Origin: Patescibacteria group bacterium | Lineage (GTDB): Bacteria > Patescibacteriota > Minisyncoccia > Phycocordibacterales > UBA918 | Assembly (NCBI GenBank): GCA_019750255.1 | Contig: JAIEOU010000010.1 | Span: forward strand, 1 to 43,284 | Direction of reading: 5' to 3' | DNA length: 43,284 nucleotides | Part shown: one piece after another, positions 7,978 through 16,235 of the stretch | Layout of the letters: each line of letters opens with the position of its first letter | Numbering within the stretch: the first letter of the stretch is position 1 | Notes under the pieces: model-generated | The model's input: only the letters and a program-made list of their open reading frames with translations | What the model was told of the DNA's origin: nothing | Database searches by the model: none | Translations under genes and position numbers: made by a program

Positions 7978-8352
7978 ATGTCTACCGCCACCGTACTCAT
8001 TGTGGAAGACGACGAGAGTCTTCGCGAACTCTACGCTGACGCCTTTGTCATTGCTGGTATAACTGTCATTAAAGCTGACGACGGCGCCAAAGGCGTCACG
8101 CTCGCCCTCAAGCACCATCCCGATGCTATCTTGATGGATATTATGATGCCGGTTATGAACGGCCACGAGGCTGTGGCTAAAATTCGTGAAGATAACTGGG
8201 GCAAAAACGCCGTTATTGTCTTTCTCACCAACATGACCGACGCGGAAAATGTCGTGCACGCGGTCGAGAAGGGCTCAAGTGAATACATTATCAAATCAAA
8301 CGTACCGCCCAAAGAGGTAGTAAACCAAGTTCGGATGGCCATGCGTGCCTAG
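7978..8352 (+). CDS. single-domain response regulator (CheY-like)
   Basis: 124 aa consisting only of a receiver domain. The acidic pocket is E10-D11-D12 (VEDDE), the phosphoacceptor is D54 in ILMDIMMPVMNG, the switch Thr is in FLTNMTD, and the conserved Lys is in YIIKSN. There is no output domain, so it must act through protein contacts, as CheY or Spo0F do. No histidine kinase is adjacent; the PAS protein at 14613 lacks a kinase domain. It ends immediately before the convergent phosphoesterase stop, with no bases between. Confidence 0.95.
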   Translation: MSTATVLIVEDDESLRELYADAFVIAGITVIKADDGAKGVTLALKHHPDAILMDIMMPVMNGHEAVAKIREDNWGKNAVIVFLTNMTDAENVVHAVEKGSSEYIIKSNVPPKEVVNQVRMAMRA

Positions 8353-9423
8353 CTACTCGCTTGGTACTAAAGTGAGTAGTGTAACCTGATTGGTTGAGCC
8401 AAGACGCATCGGTGGACCCCAGGTTCCTGTACCCGGTGATACGTGTAGATACTTACCATCTTTTTTATACAAACCTTTTATCTGCCGGAAAAACAACTTC
8501 ACTAAAAGAGTAAACGGAAAAATCTGTCCATTATGGGTGTGCCCTGAGAGCATAAGGCCAACACCACGAGTGCGCGCCGATAGCCACTCAACGGGCGTGT
8601 GGTACATAAGAATCGTGGGTTTAGTGCCATCGATACTAAGCGACCCCAATATTGAATCGAGTGTCGTACCACGCGGCAAGCTCTGGCGGTCATGTACGCC
8701 CACAATGCGAACACCACGAAAATCCGCAACTGCATTTTCAAGCAAGGTAACATCGAGGCGACTCATCGTTTCGCGCACATGATCAAGTCCTTCATACCCT
8801 TCGTGATTACCGGTAGAAAAGTAAACGGGTGCTACCAAATCATTTAACGGCTGCAACATTGATTCATCTATCAAAACCGAACCATCAAATAAGTCACCGG
8901 TGATAAGCACTACGTCGGGTTTGGTTTCATTGGTCAGACGCACCACTCGCTCGATAAACTTCTTTTGATTAATAGTTCCAACATGGATATCCGTTAAATG
9001 CGCGACACGCATGGGAGACGAGAGTCCTTGGAGCGGAATAGTGTACTCCCTTACCACTAATCGCCGAGCGTTAATCAGTGCGCCAATCGACAAAAGCAGA
9101 GCCAACCCTAGGAGTGAGGCATACAGCATCACTGAATCAGTCGACAGAAAGGGGGTGATAGCTCCATAGACAACAGTGGCCGAGAAAAATAACCACAGCA
9201 CTCCCACCCACGTAGCAGCCGCAAAATAAAATGAATCGGAAATTACCCCTTGCCACCTTCGCGCTGACGCACTAGCAAACAAATACAAAGACGCAACTGC
9301 TGCTATGACCCAGTACTCATATGGCCACGAGAAATCGAATACTCGCGCGGCTGATGCATAGACATACAGGTGCATCAAAAAAGACACCGTGAAGATAATC
9401 GGTATTAATAGCAAGAAGCGCAT
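8353..9423 (-). CDS. membrane-anchored metallophosphoesterase (YaeI-like)
   Basis: About 356 aa. Residues 1-130 hold four hydrophobic segments; the rest is a calcineurin-like phosphoesterase with all metal motifs: LTDIHVG, ITGDLFDG, STGNHEG and LSGHTHNGQ. YaeI-type enzymes of this layout hydrolyse phosphodiester or pyrophosphate bonds in membrane-associated substrates such as UDP-diacylglucosamine, but the substrate here cannot be read from sequence. I chose the second Met (9423) because TGgTATGCT ends 7 nt before it; the frame also allows 9435. Confidence 0.92.
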   Translation of the reverse strand: MRFLLLIPIIFTVSFLMHLYVYASAARVFDFSWPYEYWVIAAVASLYLFASASARRWQGVISDSFYFAAATWVGVLWLFFSATVVYGAITPFLSTDSVMLYASLLGLALLLSIGALINARRLVVREYTIPLQGLSSPMRVAHLTDIHVGTINQKKFIERVVRLTNETKPDVVLITGDLFDGSVLIDESMLQPLNDLVAPVYFSTGNHEGYEGLDHVRETMSRLDVTLLENAVADFRGVRIVGVHDRQSLPRGTTLDSILGSLSIDGTKPTILMYHTPVEWLSARTRGVGLMLSGHTHNGQIFPFTLLVKLFFRQIKGLYKKDGKYLHVSPGTGTWGPPMRLGSTNQVTLLTLVPSE

Positions 9424-9430
9424 TCTGCTC

Positions 9431-9439
9431 AGCATACCA
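9431..9439 (-). promoter_or_regulatory. extended -10 of the phosphoesterase gene, leaderless type
   Basis: TGgTATGCT on the minus strand with 7 nt to the ATG at 9423; identical to the nine bases upstream of the XRE gene. Confidence 0.6.
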
Positions 9440-9484
9440 CGACCCGCTCGTACACATACGCTCCTGCCTTTCTCTAGGGAAATT

Positions 9485-10105
9485 CTAATGGGTCGCTCGT
9501 TTTCCGATACTGTGTAACCAGTTGGTCTGACTGACCCTCTTCATACCATCAGAGACAACTTCTAAGTTAAGTTGTCGGTAATACTCTTTAAGCTCTTCGG
9601 GGGTAAAGTAACTAAAAAAGCGCTCGTACGTATACCCATAGTCGTCTTCTGAGCGCACAGCCTCTTCTTTCCCGTCCTCCCGGACCGCTTTCACGGCAAG
9701 GTAGAGTAGTCCTCCTGGAGCTAGGAGTGTGATTATGTTTTTTAAGAGTGGAAGCACTTCAGCTTTTCTCACATGCAATAGGGTGGCCTGCATAAATATC
9801 CCATCAAATTTTTCTGCTAAAGTATGCGCCTCGTACATGTCCATGACCGCAAACCCGACCTGTGGGTAGCGTGTACGGGCAAGCGCAATCATTTTTTCCG
9901 AAAAATCAATTCCGGTAGCATCAAAACCTCGCTGTGCCATGTAGTTCGTCTTGATACCACCTCCACAACCAATATCTAACACCTTGGCATGAGGCGGGAG
10001 CAGCGAAAGAAAATAATTAGTACCTTCTTGCCACCACGTATCCAGATCGTGATCACGTACCCAGTCTTCCGCAATTCTATTATAGGTGTCTTTAAGGTTC
10101 ACCAT
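9485..10105 (-). CDS. class I SAM-dependent methyltransferase
   Basis: About 206 aa with the Rossmann-type SAM fold. Motif I is VLDIGCGGGIKTNYM, the acidic loop is ATGIDFSEKMI, motif post-II is VMDMYEAH, and motif IV is FDGIFMQATLLHV. The substrate is unknown; the short N-terminus and HHH-free core resemble small-molecule methyltransferases of the ubiE/type 11 group. A TATACT box lies only 3 nt before the ATG at 10105 and 6 nt before the next codon, GTG (10102), so a leaderless GTG start is possible. Confidence 0.9.
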   Translation of the reverse strand: MVNLKDTYNRIAEDWVRDHDLDTWWQEGTNYFLSLLPPHAKVLDIGCGGGIKTNYMAQRGFDATGIDFSEKMIALARTRYPQVGFAVMDMYEAHTLAEKFDGIFMQATLLHVRKAEVLPLLKNIITLLAPGGLLYLAVKAVREDGKEEAVRSEDDYGYTYERFFSYFTPEELKEYYRQLNLEVVSDGMKRVSQTNWLHSIGKRATH

Positions 10106-10142
10106 TACAGTATACCGGAGGGTCATTTACAAGACACTACAC

Positions 10143-10168
10143 AAAAGACCAGCCGGGGCTGGACTTTT
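10143..10168. terminator. bidirectional hairpin terminator
   Basis: The stem is AAAAG-a-CCAGCC / GGCTGG-a-CTTTT (10143-10154/10157-10168) with a 2-nt loop and A/T ends on both sides. It lies between the GlsB-like gene and the downstream methyltransferase on the minus strand. Confidence 0.65.
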
Positions 10169-10232
10169 GACAGCACTTTGCTGCAGCGAGTGGTAGAAAC
10201 TTTGTTCACCAACTCTTTCTCCATCCGCTTCC

Positions 10233-10484
10233 CTACCCAGCCCGTATCAGTCGGACCACCCAAAGTAGCGCCACTGCTCCTACCAGCGCTACGATAAAGC
10301 TGTAGAAATTAAAGCCACTTACTCCCGCCTGCCCGAAAAAGTTCATGATGTAGCCTCCCAGTACCGCTCCGATGATGCCAACGATAACGTTAAGTACAAT
10401 TCCCTGCTCACCGTCAGTACCCATAATCATCGAGCCAACCCATCCCACAAGTCCTCCAAAAATAATCCAGATTAAGATTTCCAT
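10233..10484 (-). CDS. GlsB/YeaQ/YmgE family stress membrane protein
   Basis: 83 aa with three transmembrane segments and the family pattern of Gly-rich helices: IIFGGLVGWVGSMIMGTD, then IVGIIGAVLGGYI and a final FIVALVGAVALLWVVRL. Members are induced by general and envelope stress. It is the last gene of the sigma factor/YggT/GlsB group and is followed by a hairpin terminator. Confidence 0.93.
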   Translation of the reverse strand: MEILIWIIFGGLVGWVGSMIMGTDGEQGIVLNVIVGIIGAVLGGYIMNFFGQAGVSGFNFYSFIVALVGAVALLWVVRLIRAG

Positions 10485-10525
10485 ATAGTGTATTAGTTGT
10501 TAGTGTAAACAATCCCCGGACCGTA

Positions 10526-10864
10526 CTATTCAGCCAGTTTCTGATCTGCTTCGACTGATGATACCGACTTGCTCATAATAAACAGCTTAATAATGGCTAG
10601 CGCCAAGAGCCAGTACACCAACATCGCGAGCAACGTCGTCCATTCAAAGACACTATTCTCTACCCTTAGGTTTTTGAACACTGCCACAAACGGAAGGACA
10701 AAAATGCTCGATAGACTGTAGACGATATCAGTAAACGCAGCTGCTGGGTTAGCTTGGAGTAGCTTGAAGAGAAAGCGCACCCCCAAAAGGGTTTCAACAA
10801 CTGCTAGCGTATACCAAACAATTTGAGTACCTCGATAGAGCGGTCGTGTCGATTCACTAATCAT
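10526..10864 (-). CDS. YggT family membrane protein
   Basis: About 112 aa. The motif TQIVWYTLAVVETLLGVRF, followed by LLQANPAAAF and YSLSSIFVLPF, is typical of YggT proteins, which affect cell shape, osmotic tolerance or envelope assembly. There are two or three hydrophobic segments; the C-terminal tail is short and charged. The frame is open to 10915, but family similarity begins after the Met at 10864. It lies between the ECF sigma factor and the GlsB-like gene, with short gaps, suggesting co-transcription. Confidence 0.8.
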   Translation of the reverse strand: MISESTRPLYRGTQIVWYTLAVVETLLGVRFLFKLLQANPAAAFTDIVYSLSSIFVLPFVAVFKNLRVENSVFEWTTLLAMLVYWLLALAIIKLFIMSKSVSSVEADQKLAE

Positions 10865-10930
10865 ACGAATGTGTGTTGTGTTAGAGATAATGGTAAGGAC
10901 TCGGATTGTGGCCACGGTAACTTCATACAG

Positions 10931-11476
10931 CTATTCACCGATATAGAGCTTTCGCAGCTTTACCAACCCTCGATGGACTTGTACAGCCACGGTATTTTCA
11001 GACTGTCCTGTTAGTAACGCCATCTCTTTTAAGGACAAACTTTTTAGATAGCGCATTTGTATAACCTCAGCATACTTTCGTGGCAGCTGCGGAATAAGGA
11101 AGATTATCTGCTCACCATCAATTATGTTCTCAGTACTTTTAGAATCGTCGAAGCCTGGCTCAAAACCATTCTCGAGCAATGCATCTAGCGATACCGGTTT
11201 TTTCTTGCGATACTCGTCAACGATGAGAGCGTTCAGAATGTGACTTAAGAAGCTTCTCATCATGTCTATCCTCCCTCCCTTACGCAGGTACTGGATGGTT
11301 TTTAAGAACGTAGTCTGAACTAGGTCTTTACTCATTTCATAATCGTTCGTTTTATAGAGTGCTCTCCGTATGAGTGCTCTTTCGTAGTTGTCGCACGCCA
11401 TCGTAATCTCACCTTGGATCTTGTGAGTTTTGCGTTTTGTGACGATAGGCGGTGCTTTTGTGGATGTCTGTCCCAT
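10931..11476 (-). CDS. ECF-type RNA polymerase sigma-70 factor
   Basis: 181 aa. Region 2 covers residues 28-95 (ALYKTNDYEMSKDLVQTTFL, then FLSHILNALIVDEYRKKK), and region 4 covers residues 120-178 (LPRKYAEVIQMRYLKSLSL with the HTH EMALLTGQSENTVAVQVHRG). The first 25 residues are extra and basic, so a Met at 11401 (MACDNYER) is a credible alternative start. No anti-sigma factor is recognisable next to it. The downstream YggT and GlsB genes are likely cargo of an envelope-stress response. Confidence 0.92.
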   Translation of the reverse strand: MGQTSTKAPPIVTKRKTHKIQGEITMACDNYERALIRRALYKTNDYEMSKDLVQTTFLKTIQYLRKGGRIDMMRSFLSHILNALIVDEYRKKKPVSLDALLENGFEPGFDDSKSTENIIDGEQIIFLIPQLPRKYAEVIQMRYLKSLSLKEMALLTGQSENTVAVQVHRGLVKLRKLYIGE

Positions 11477-11890
11477 ACATACTAAGCCGCTCTAAACCGT
11501 AAAATATTACAGCCGCGCATACGATAGATGTAAAAAATGCGACAAAAGCCATATTTCAAGCCATAAAATGCGAGCTATTCTCCAGCACATATTACAGATA
11601 CATTGCAGAAGTGCTCTACATCGCCAGCCAGCCCGAAAATTTTTGCACGTCATTACACCACACACAATAGGGAGTCTTATGTGCAATACATCATTATAGG
11701 TGGCGGCTATAGAGGTTCAGGCTACCGACACGAGCGGTACGTTGGTGCGTGCACATGAGGTTGGACATGCACACACAAACCCCACTAGCTACGCGCAACT
11801 TCACTCATTGTCTCCACAATAGGATTTCCTAACACTGGCAATGAGCCTGCCTGATTAATTAGTTTACTCATTCACTAAATACATATCTCT
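11477..11890. other. 414-bp intergenic region without a supported gene
   Basis: AT-rich near the sigma factor start, with several TATT-type boxes but no convincing -35/-10 pair. It holds a 25-codon GTG ORF (11681-11758) preceded by AGGGAG that I do not accept as a gene. It presumably carries divergent promoters for the sigma factor and the small ORF at 11891. Confidence 0.5.
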
Positions 11891-12037
11891 ATGCCAGACA
11901 ACAAACAAAAAGGTAACAGTAGTAGTAAAAGTGAAAAAGGTCAAAACGGAAAAGGTGGCGGGGGCAAAAATGAAGATGATAAACAATCGTCAAAAACCTC
12001 TTCACAATCAAAGGTCGGCCAAGGCAGTAGAAATTAA
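11891..12037 (+). CDS. 48-aa low-complexity hydrophilic protein
   Basis: ATG at 11891, stop TAA at 12035-12037. The product is almost entirely Lys, Ser, Gly, Gln, Asn and Asp, with a GKGGGGK centre and no hydrophobic residues to form a core, so it should be disordered. The composition recalls small hydrophilin or KGG-type stress peptides, but there is no sequence motif to prove it. A TACATA box sits 5 nt upstream. Its place between an ECF sigma factor and secreted proteins hints at stress expression. Confidence 0.45.
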   Translation: MPDNKQKGNSSSKSEKGQNGKGGGGKNEDDKQSSKTSSQSKVGQGSRN

Positions 12038-12075
12038 CAACCTGCAGTATTACCAATCCTAAACACACTACTCAT

Positions 12076-13398
12076 ATGAAGAATGCCTTAACAAAAACAA
12101 CCACAGTCATTATAGGCACAGCACTGCTTCTCGCCTCGTTTGCGATTGCGCTCGCGACGCCAGCACTCGCTACCAGCCCCACATGGGACACCTCTGGTGA
12201 GTATGTCGTCAGTATGCAATATCTGGGTACCGAATACACCCACGATATCGCGCTCACTCAAGATGAGGACGGAAATTTGAGCGGGAGCGGCGGCAGCCCA
12301 GCCGGTGGCCAGACCTACAAGTGGGTGATTAATTCGGGAAAGGTAGACGGTAATACCATAAATTTTACCGGTAACTACACAGCCACTCCCGATGCCGTCA
12401 CCCCACAGACAACCGTTACCGTCGCTGGCGTAATTGCTAATGACGGAACGATGTCAGGTACGTGGAGTGATAACTATGCCGGAGGCGAACGTACTGGTAC
12501 CTGGTCAACCAAGACGGGTGCCGCTACATCAACACCTAACCAGGATACTGACACAAGCTCATCGACCGTCTCTGTGACGATTGTTAAGTATGTGAATGGC
12601 GAAATGGCCACCGCAAGCTCTAGCAACAGTGCTGACTTCCCTATGATTGCTTACTGGGATGCAGAAAACACGGGTGCAGCCAGTGGTACGTATTCACTGA
12701 GTGAAACAAACACTACTCCATACCTTGCTAAGACCACGCCCATGTCTAAGGGAGCAGACTATGCAACCGAAGAACAACTTGGCGGGAGCTTAGTCGGTGA
12801 AGAATGTTCACAAGGTAAGCCCTATGCACTACAAGGCTACAGTCACGGTAATACCATGGCCAAGGCAGTAGCTGCGACACGAAGCGTGAACGCACCGTCT
12901 TTCGACAACCTCAAACACGATAAATACATTGTCGTGTGGAATGAGGACTGCGCGATGACTGATGGTGACGGGCAAATCAGTGGCGAAGTCGTCGGGACCG
13001 ATGGCGAGCTCCTCGTCACCTCCGTTGACATGATCGACACCACTGCCACAGCTAACGGCTCATTCACTGACGGCTGGGAGTACGTCTTCCATGTCACCAC
13101 TCCAATGAGTGAACCTAACATCGCTATGAAATTTAATGACTGGATGAGAAATGGCGGCGGCGGAACAATTCCGGTCGGTAGCAACATGCGCATCTCTTCG
13201 CTTCAAGCGGACAATGCCGGTGCCACAGTCCTGCTCACTGCTGCTAATACCTACTCTACTCCAGAGCTCACCATGGTAACGGATATTGATCCTGCCACGG
13301 ATGGTCGCCAGGTGAAGATTACGGTTGAGGTAGCTATTCCAAACGGAACGCCGAACGGTGCCTACACAACGTCATATGGTGTACGGTCGAATCCTTAG
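12076..13398 (+). CDS. secreted Ser/Thr-rich multidomain protein, 440 aa
   Basis: A signal peptide covers residues 1-32 (cleavage likely after ALA). Residues 35-150 are a Gly/Thr-rich beta domain of the kind that repeats GTWS (GTMSGTWSDN, GTWSTKTG). A low-complexity STPNQDTDTSSST linker follows. Residues 165-440 are a second beta-rich domain with two cysteines (GEECSQG, NEDCAMT). It probably sits on or outside the cell surface. I do not recognise a named family. The next gene, 20 bp downstream, encodes another secreted protein, and a class F-type sortase gene converges on the pair. Confidence 0.75.
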   Translation: MKNALTKTTTVIIGTALLLASFAIALATPALATSPTWDTSGEYVVSMQYLGTEYTHDIALTQDEDGNLSGSGGSPAGGQTYKWVINSGKVDGNTINFTGNYTATPDAVTPQTTVTVAGVIANDGTMSGTWSDNYAGGERTGTWSTKTGAATSTPNQDTDTSSSTVSVTIVKYVNGEMATASSSNSADFPMIAYWDAENTGAASGTYSLSETNTTPYLAKTTPMSKGADYATEEQLGGSLVGEECSQGKPYALQGYSHGNTMAKAVAATRSVNAPSFDNLKHDKYIVVWNEDCAMTDGDGQISGEVVGTDGELLVTSVDMIDTTATANGSFTDGWEYVFHVTTPMSEPNIAMKFNDWMRNGGGGTIPVGSNMRISSLQADNAGATVLLTAANTYSTPELTMVTDIDPATDGRQVKITVEVAIPNGTPNGAYTTSYGVRSNP

Positions 13399-13417
13399 CT
13401 CGTAAGCCACACCTTCC

Positions 13418-13789
13418 ATGACAGCTACAAAAATTACGTGGTTCACTGCGCTCGTGTGCACACTACTCACTCTGATAACACTTCCAGTTGCACACGCATC
13501 AGAGGTAACCGGCACACTTTCTTCTGATAACGCACAGGCGACAACGTCTGAAAATATCGGCGGCACTGTGTCAAGTGATTCTCGTGATGGCGGAGGGAAT
13601 AATTCTAGGCAGACGGGAACAGGGGGAAGCGGTTCAAACGCACCACAAGGCTCTGTCCTTGGTGCCGCGTCTGAAAGCTCACAAACCCCTGGCTTCCCCA
13701 ATGCTGGTGAACTACCTGCCTTTACGCCAGACTACAAGACCTTCTGGTCTGCGATAGTTAACTTCATCAAAAACCTCACTTCGTCCTAA
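13418..13789 (+). CDS. small secreted protein with sortase-signal-like motif
   Basis: 123 aa. A signal peptide covers residues 1-27 (cleavage near AHA), followed by about 60 disordered Ser/Gly/Asn residues, then GSVLGAASESSQTPGFPNAG and a 28-residue tail containing FWSAIVNFIKNL. The PGFPNAG segment resembles a degenerate LPxTG signal, but the tail is only weakly hydrophobic and has no positive end, so sorting is uncertain. It lies 19 bp after the 440-aa secreted protein gene, and a sortase gene converges from the other side of a terminator. Confidence 0.7.
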   Translation: MTATKITWFTALVCTLLTLITLPVAHASEVTGTLSSDNAQATTSENIGGTVSSDSRDGGGNNSRQTGTGGSGSNAPQGSVLGAASESSQTPGFPNAGELPAFTPDYKTFWSAIVNFIKNLTSS

Positions 13790-13810
13790 CTTCTTTAGAA
13801 ACGACAGTGT

Positions 13811-13851
13811 GGTCACCACAAAACCCGCCAGAGGCGGGTTTTGTGGTGACC
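13811..13851. terminator. perfect 19-bp bidirectional terminator hairpin
   Basis: Arms 13811-13829 and 13833-13851 are perfectly complementary around a 3-nt loop, with AAAA/TTTT inside the stem. It separates the convergent secreted-protein and sortase genes. Confidence 0.85.
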
Positions 13852-13872
13852 GACTCAAATGGATCAATTCTT

Positions 13873-14541
13873 TCACTCTACATCCGTCATCTGTTCGGTA
13901 AATACCACCGTACGTTTATCAAATACTCTTTTATCAGACAGCCACTCCCCGTCGCACGTAATTAAATTTAGCCTGACTTTTCCATCAGTATTCAAAAATA
14001 CCTCCGTTGTAGGCTCATCGTAATTAAAAGTTTCAACACTCACTACGACAAAAATATCTTCGATGCGACCTGCGCTCATGACGATTACCTCGTCACCCGC
14101 GACCAATCGGTGTAAGTCATAAAAGACCCCCTCAGACACATGCTTACCGCTCACATGTCCGGCCATCACTGCACTACCACGCATACCGGGACGCACACCG
14201 GGACTATACCACCCCACATCGCTCACGTTAGTTGGGACATCCATCACTCCGCTCCCATCCGGGGCCAAACCTACCGGCCGCACTAACGCGTCAACCTCAA
14301 TCGCGGGTATAATCAATCGAACCGGAAGCTCTGATACCCAAGCCGATTCGCTAGCGGGTGACGCATGAGCGTGGTCTGTGATATCGACAACCCGAGAGGT
14401 ACCATTGGTCGTGGGCGCTGATGGTAAAGAAAAAGTGCTAAACCCAGACAGAAAAACACAGATAGTGAGGCCTGCTCCCAATAAATGAAGGCGCTTTTGC
14501 CACAGCATGCGCTGCAAAGAATCCATCCTAGTGAGCCGCAT
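13873..14541 (-). CDS. class F-like sortase
   Basis: About 222 aa. One N-terminal transmembrane segment (residues 20-40) is followed by a linker and a sortase beta-barrel: RLIIPAIEVDALVRPVG, GSGVMDVPTNVSDVGWYSPG, the catalytic His in VMAGHVSGK, the catalytic Cys in NLITCDGEW, and an Arg in DKRTVVF. The GW(Y/F) and PG.G motifs match class E/F sortases of actinobacteria and CPR. It would join LPxTG-like proteins to surface acceptors. It converges on the two secreted-protein genes. A Met at 14526 is an alternative start. Confidence 0.92.
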   Translation of the reverse strand: MRLTRMDSLQRMLWQKRLHLLGAGLTICVFLSGFSTFSLPSAPTTNGTSRVVDITDHAHASPASESAWVSELPVRLIIPAIEVDALVRPVGLAPDGSGVMDVPTNVSDVGWYSPGVRPGMRGSAVMAGHVSGKHVSEGVFYDLHRLVAGDEVIVMSAGRIEDIFVVVSVETFNYDEPTTEVFLNTDGKVRLNLITCDGEWLSDKRVFDKRTVVFTEQMTDVE

Positions 14542-14612
14542 GAAGTTGAGAGCAGTGACAATCTAATGTCTTGCCATCTGCAATAAAGTCAGCGGGCACA
14601 CGGCCGATAAGT

Positions 14613-15197
14613 ATGCCCAACATCAAAAAACTATCACGGGGGCCAAAAGCCTCACCACCCCTGGGTGCTCAGTTCTTTGTAGAATTATGGGAGGAAAGCT
14701 GGACCTACATCAGAACCGTTGTGGATGTACTGCGCGAACCTGTACTAATACTCGACAAGAACTGCATGGTACTTGCAGCCAATGAAGCATTCTACCAATT
14801 GTTTCAGGTTGGGCGCGAAGAGACGGAGGGCAAAATTATATACGACTTAGGTAACGGGCAATGGAACAACATTGCCTTGCGTAAACTATTTGAAAAAATT
14901 TTGCCAAAAAACAGCTTCTTTAAAGGGTTTGAGGTTGAGTATGATTTCCCAGGTATCGGAAAACGTACCATTGTACTAAACGCCCGCCACATCTATCCCG
15001 GGGACCGAAGTACATCAGAACTGTTTCCACCCATCATCATGGTAGCTATGGAGGACGTAACACAAGTCGTAAAAAAGGCAAAGAAGCTCGCAGAGTACAC
15101 GGCGGAGCTCGAGCGAACCCTCACCACCCGCACGCGCAAATTGGCGGTAAAAATTGCCATCTTAGAAAAAAAGTTACGCGCTGTTTCGAAACATTAG
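14613..15197 (+). CDS. PAS domain protein with C-terminal coiled coil
   Basis: About 194 aa. A single PAS domain spans roughly residues 35-150, beginning VLREPVLILDKNCMVLAANEAF and containing GNGQWNNIALRKLFEKIL, followed by a charged helix (residues 150-194) likely to form a coiled coil. No histidine kinase, GGDEF or other output domain follows, so it would need a partner. Full-length relatives place this PAS in front of a histidine kinase, so this may be a sensor remnant or an adaptor. The frame is open to a TTG at 14571; the ATG at 14613 is preferred. Confidence 0.8.
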   Translation: MPNIKKLSRGPKASPPLGAQFFVELWEESWTYIRTVVDVLREPVLILDKNCMVLAANEAFYQLFQVGREETEGKIIYDLGNGQWNNIALRKLFEKILPKNSFFKGFEVEYDFPGIGKRTIVLNARHIYPGDRSTSELFPPIIMVAMEDVTQVVKKAKKLAEYTAELERTLTTRTRKLAVKIAILEKKLRAVSKH

Positions 15198-15324
15198 CCG
15201 GGTAGAACGTTTGTAATAGTAACGACCTAAAGACGGCTATGACTATAGAGCAGGTTCTTTGCGTTTGGTGCACATGCATCACGCTGCTATAGCACGCAGT
15301 ATGCGGGGAAATGTAAAACACCTG

Positions 15325-15355
15325 CACAAAAGCCCGGGAGGGTGCTTTTGTGTTG
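15325..15355 (+). terminator. hairpin terminator downstream of the PAS gene
   Basis: A 9-bp stem (15325-15333/15344-15352) with G/C-rich loop flanks and a T-rich 3' side, 130 bp after the PAS stop. Nothing else is recognisable in 15198-15418. Confidence 0.5.
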
Positions 15356-15418
15356 TATCTCCTCTAGTACATACACTTCCGTCTCCCCAGCAATTTGACT
15401 ACACACACAAGCCTCTCC

Positions 15419-15817
15419 CTAATCCAATACGCCTTCGCCAAATTTTTCGTCATTCACATCTGCCTCAGCGTCCTCTTTGGTTGCGTGAACAGTGCCGTCA
15501 CTATGATTGGGAGGTGTATAAACCGTATACACCAAAAGGGGCTCGGACCCTCTGTTAATGAGGTTATGCTCTACGCCTGGAGATACGACAATCAAGTCTC
15601 CGCTGCCAACCTCACTTTCACTCCCGTCGAGAATTACCTGTGCTGTACCGCTCAAAATAAAGATTGACTGTTCGACGTGTGGGTGTATTTCTGTACCGAT
15701 TTCTCCACGTACTGGAATATTCATTACTACTACCTGACTTTTTTGACCTGTCGACAGTACGGTTCGAAAGTTACTATTCTGTTTGGTTTTTCTTATAATA
15801 TTAGTTATGTATGACAT
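15419..15817 (-). CDS. cupin-domain protein
   Basis: About 132 aa forming one small cupin barrel. Cupin motif 1 is GTEIHPHVEQSIFILSG, with His, His and Glu as metal ligands, and motif 2 is GDLIVVSPGVEHNLINRG with the fourth His. Such proteins range from metal-dependent isomerases to sensors; nothing here selects one. The C-terminal 20 residues are acidic. The frame continues upstream to 15982, but family similarity starts after the Met at 15817 (15823 is possible). Confidence 0.88.
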   Translation of the reverse strand: MSYITNIIRKTKQNSNFRTVLSTGQKSQVVVMNIPVRGEIGTEIHPHVEQSIFILSGTAQVILDGSESEVGSGDLIVVSPGVEHNLINRGSEPLLVYTVYTPPNHSDGTVHATKEDAEADVNDEKFGEGVLD

Positions 15818-16235
15818 GTACATGAAGCCGTCTCTATGAGCGGGCGATGACACTACACCTAACCGCATCTTAGTAATTAAAAAAATGTGGTCTACTTTTT
15901 TCCAGCACCTCCACAATACATAGTGTTCAAGCCGAAAGCCCGCGAACGCAACTTTAAAGGTCTTTACCCTCAGACACAACAATATGGGGTGTGACTCAAC
16001 CCGATAGTTATTGCCCCCCCGCTAGAGCCCTTCCACTTCATATTCACAAAAATCTAATGTGCTGAATTGACTGACGATGAAATTGTTGGCGGAGCAAAGG
16101 ATGCGATAATTCGTTGATCTTTCACCACTTCCAGAACTCTTCCACTAACAAAAATACGTCCTCGCGGACGTATTTTGAAATGGTGTAGCTAAAACACGGG
16201 AAGCTACCCTATTGCACGCGTACTGGCCGTTCTGG
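15818..16235. other. 418-bp intergenic region
   Basis: Apart from the terminator hairpin at 16151-16176 and a short C-run near 16013, I see no gene, repeat or convincing promoter pair. Confidence 0.5.
16151..16176. terminator. perfect hairpin terminator of the ferritin-like gene
   Basis: AAAATACGTCC (16151-16161), loop TCGC, and its exact complement (16166-16176). It is A/T-flanked on both strands and lies downstream of the leftward DUF892 gene. Confidence 0.8.

Noticed and set aside
11681-11758. 25-codon GTG ORF with AGGGAG 6 nt upstream, beginning like an FAD-binding motif (IIIGGGYRGSG)
   Set aside because: Too short, no continuation in any frame, and the genome rarely uses Shine-Dalgarno sites; the motif alone is not enough.
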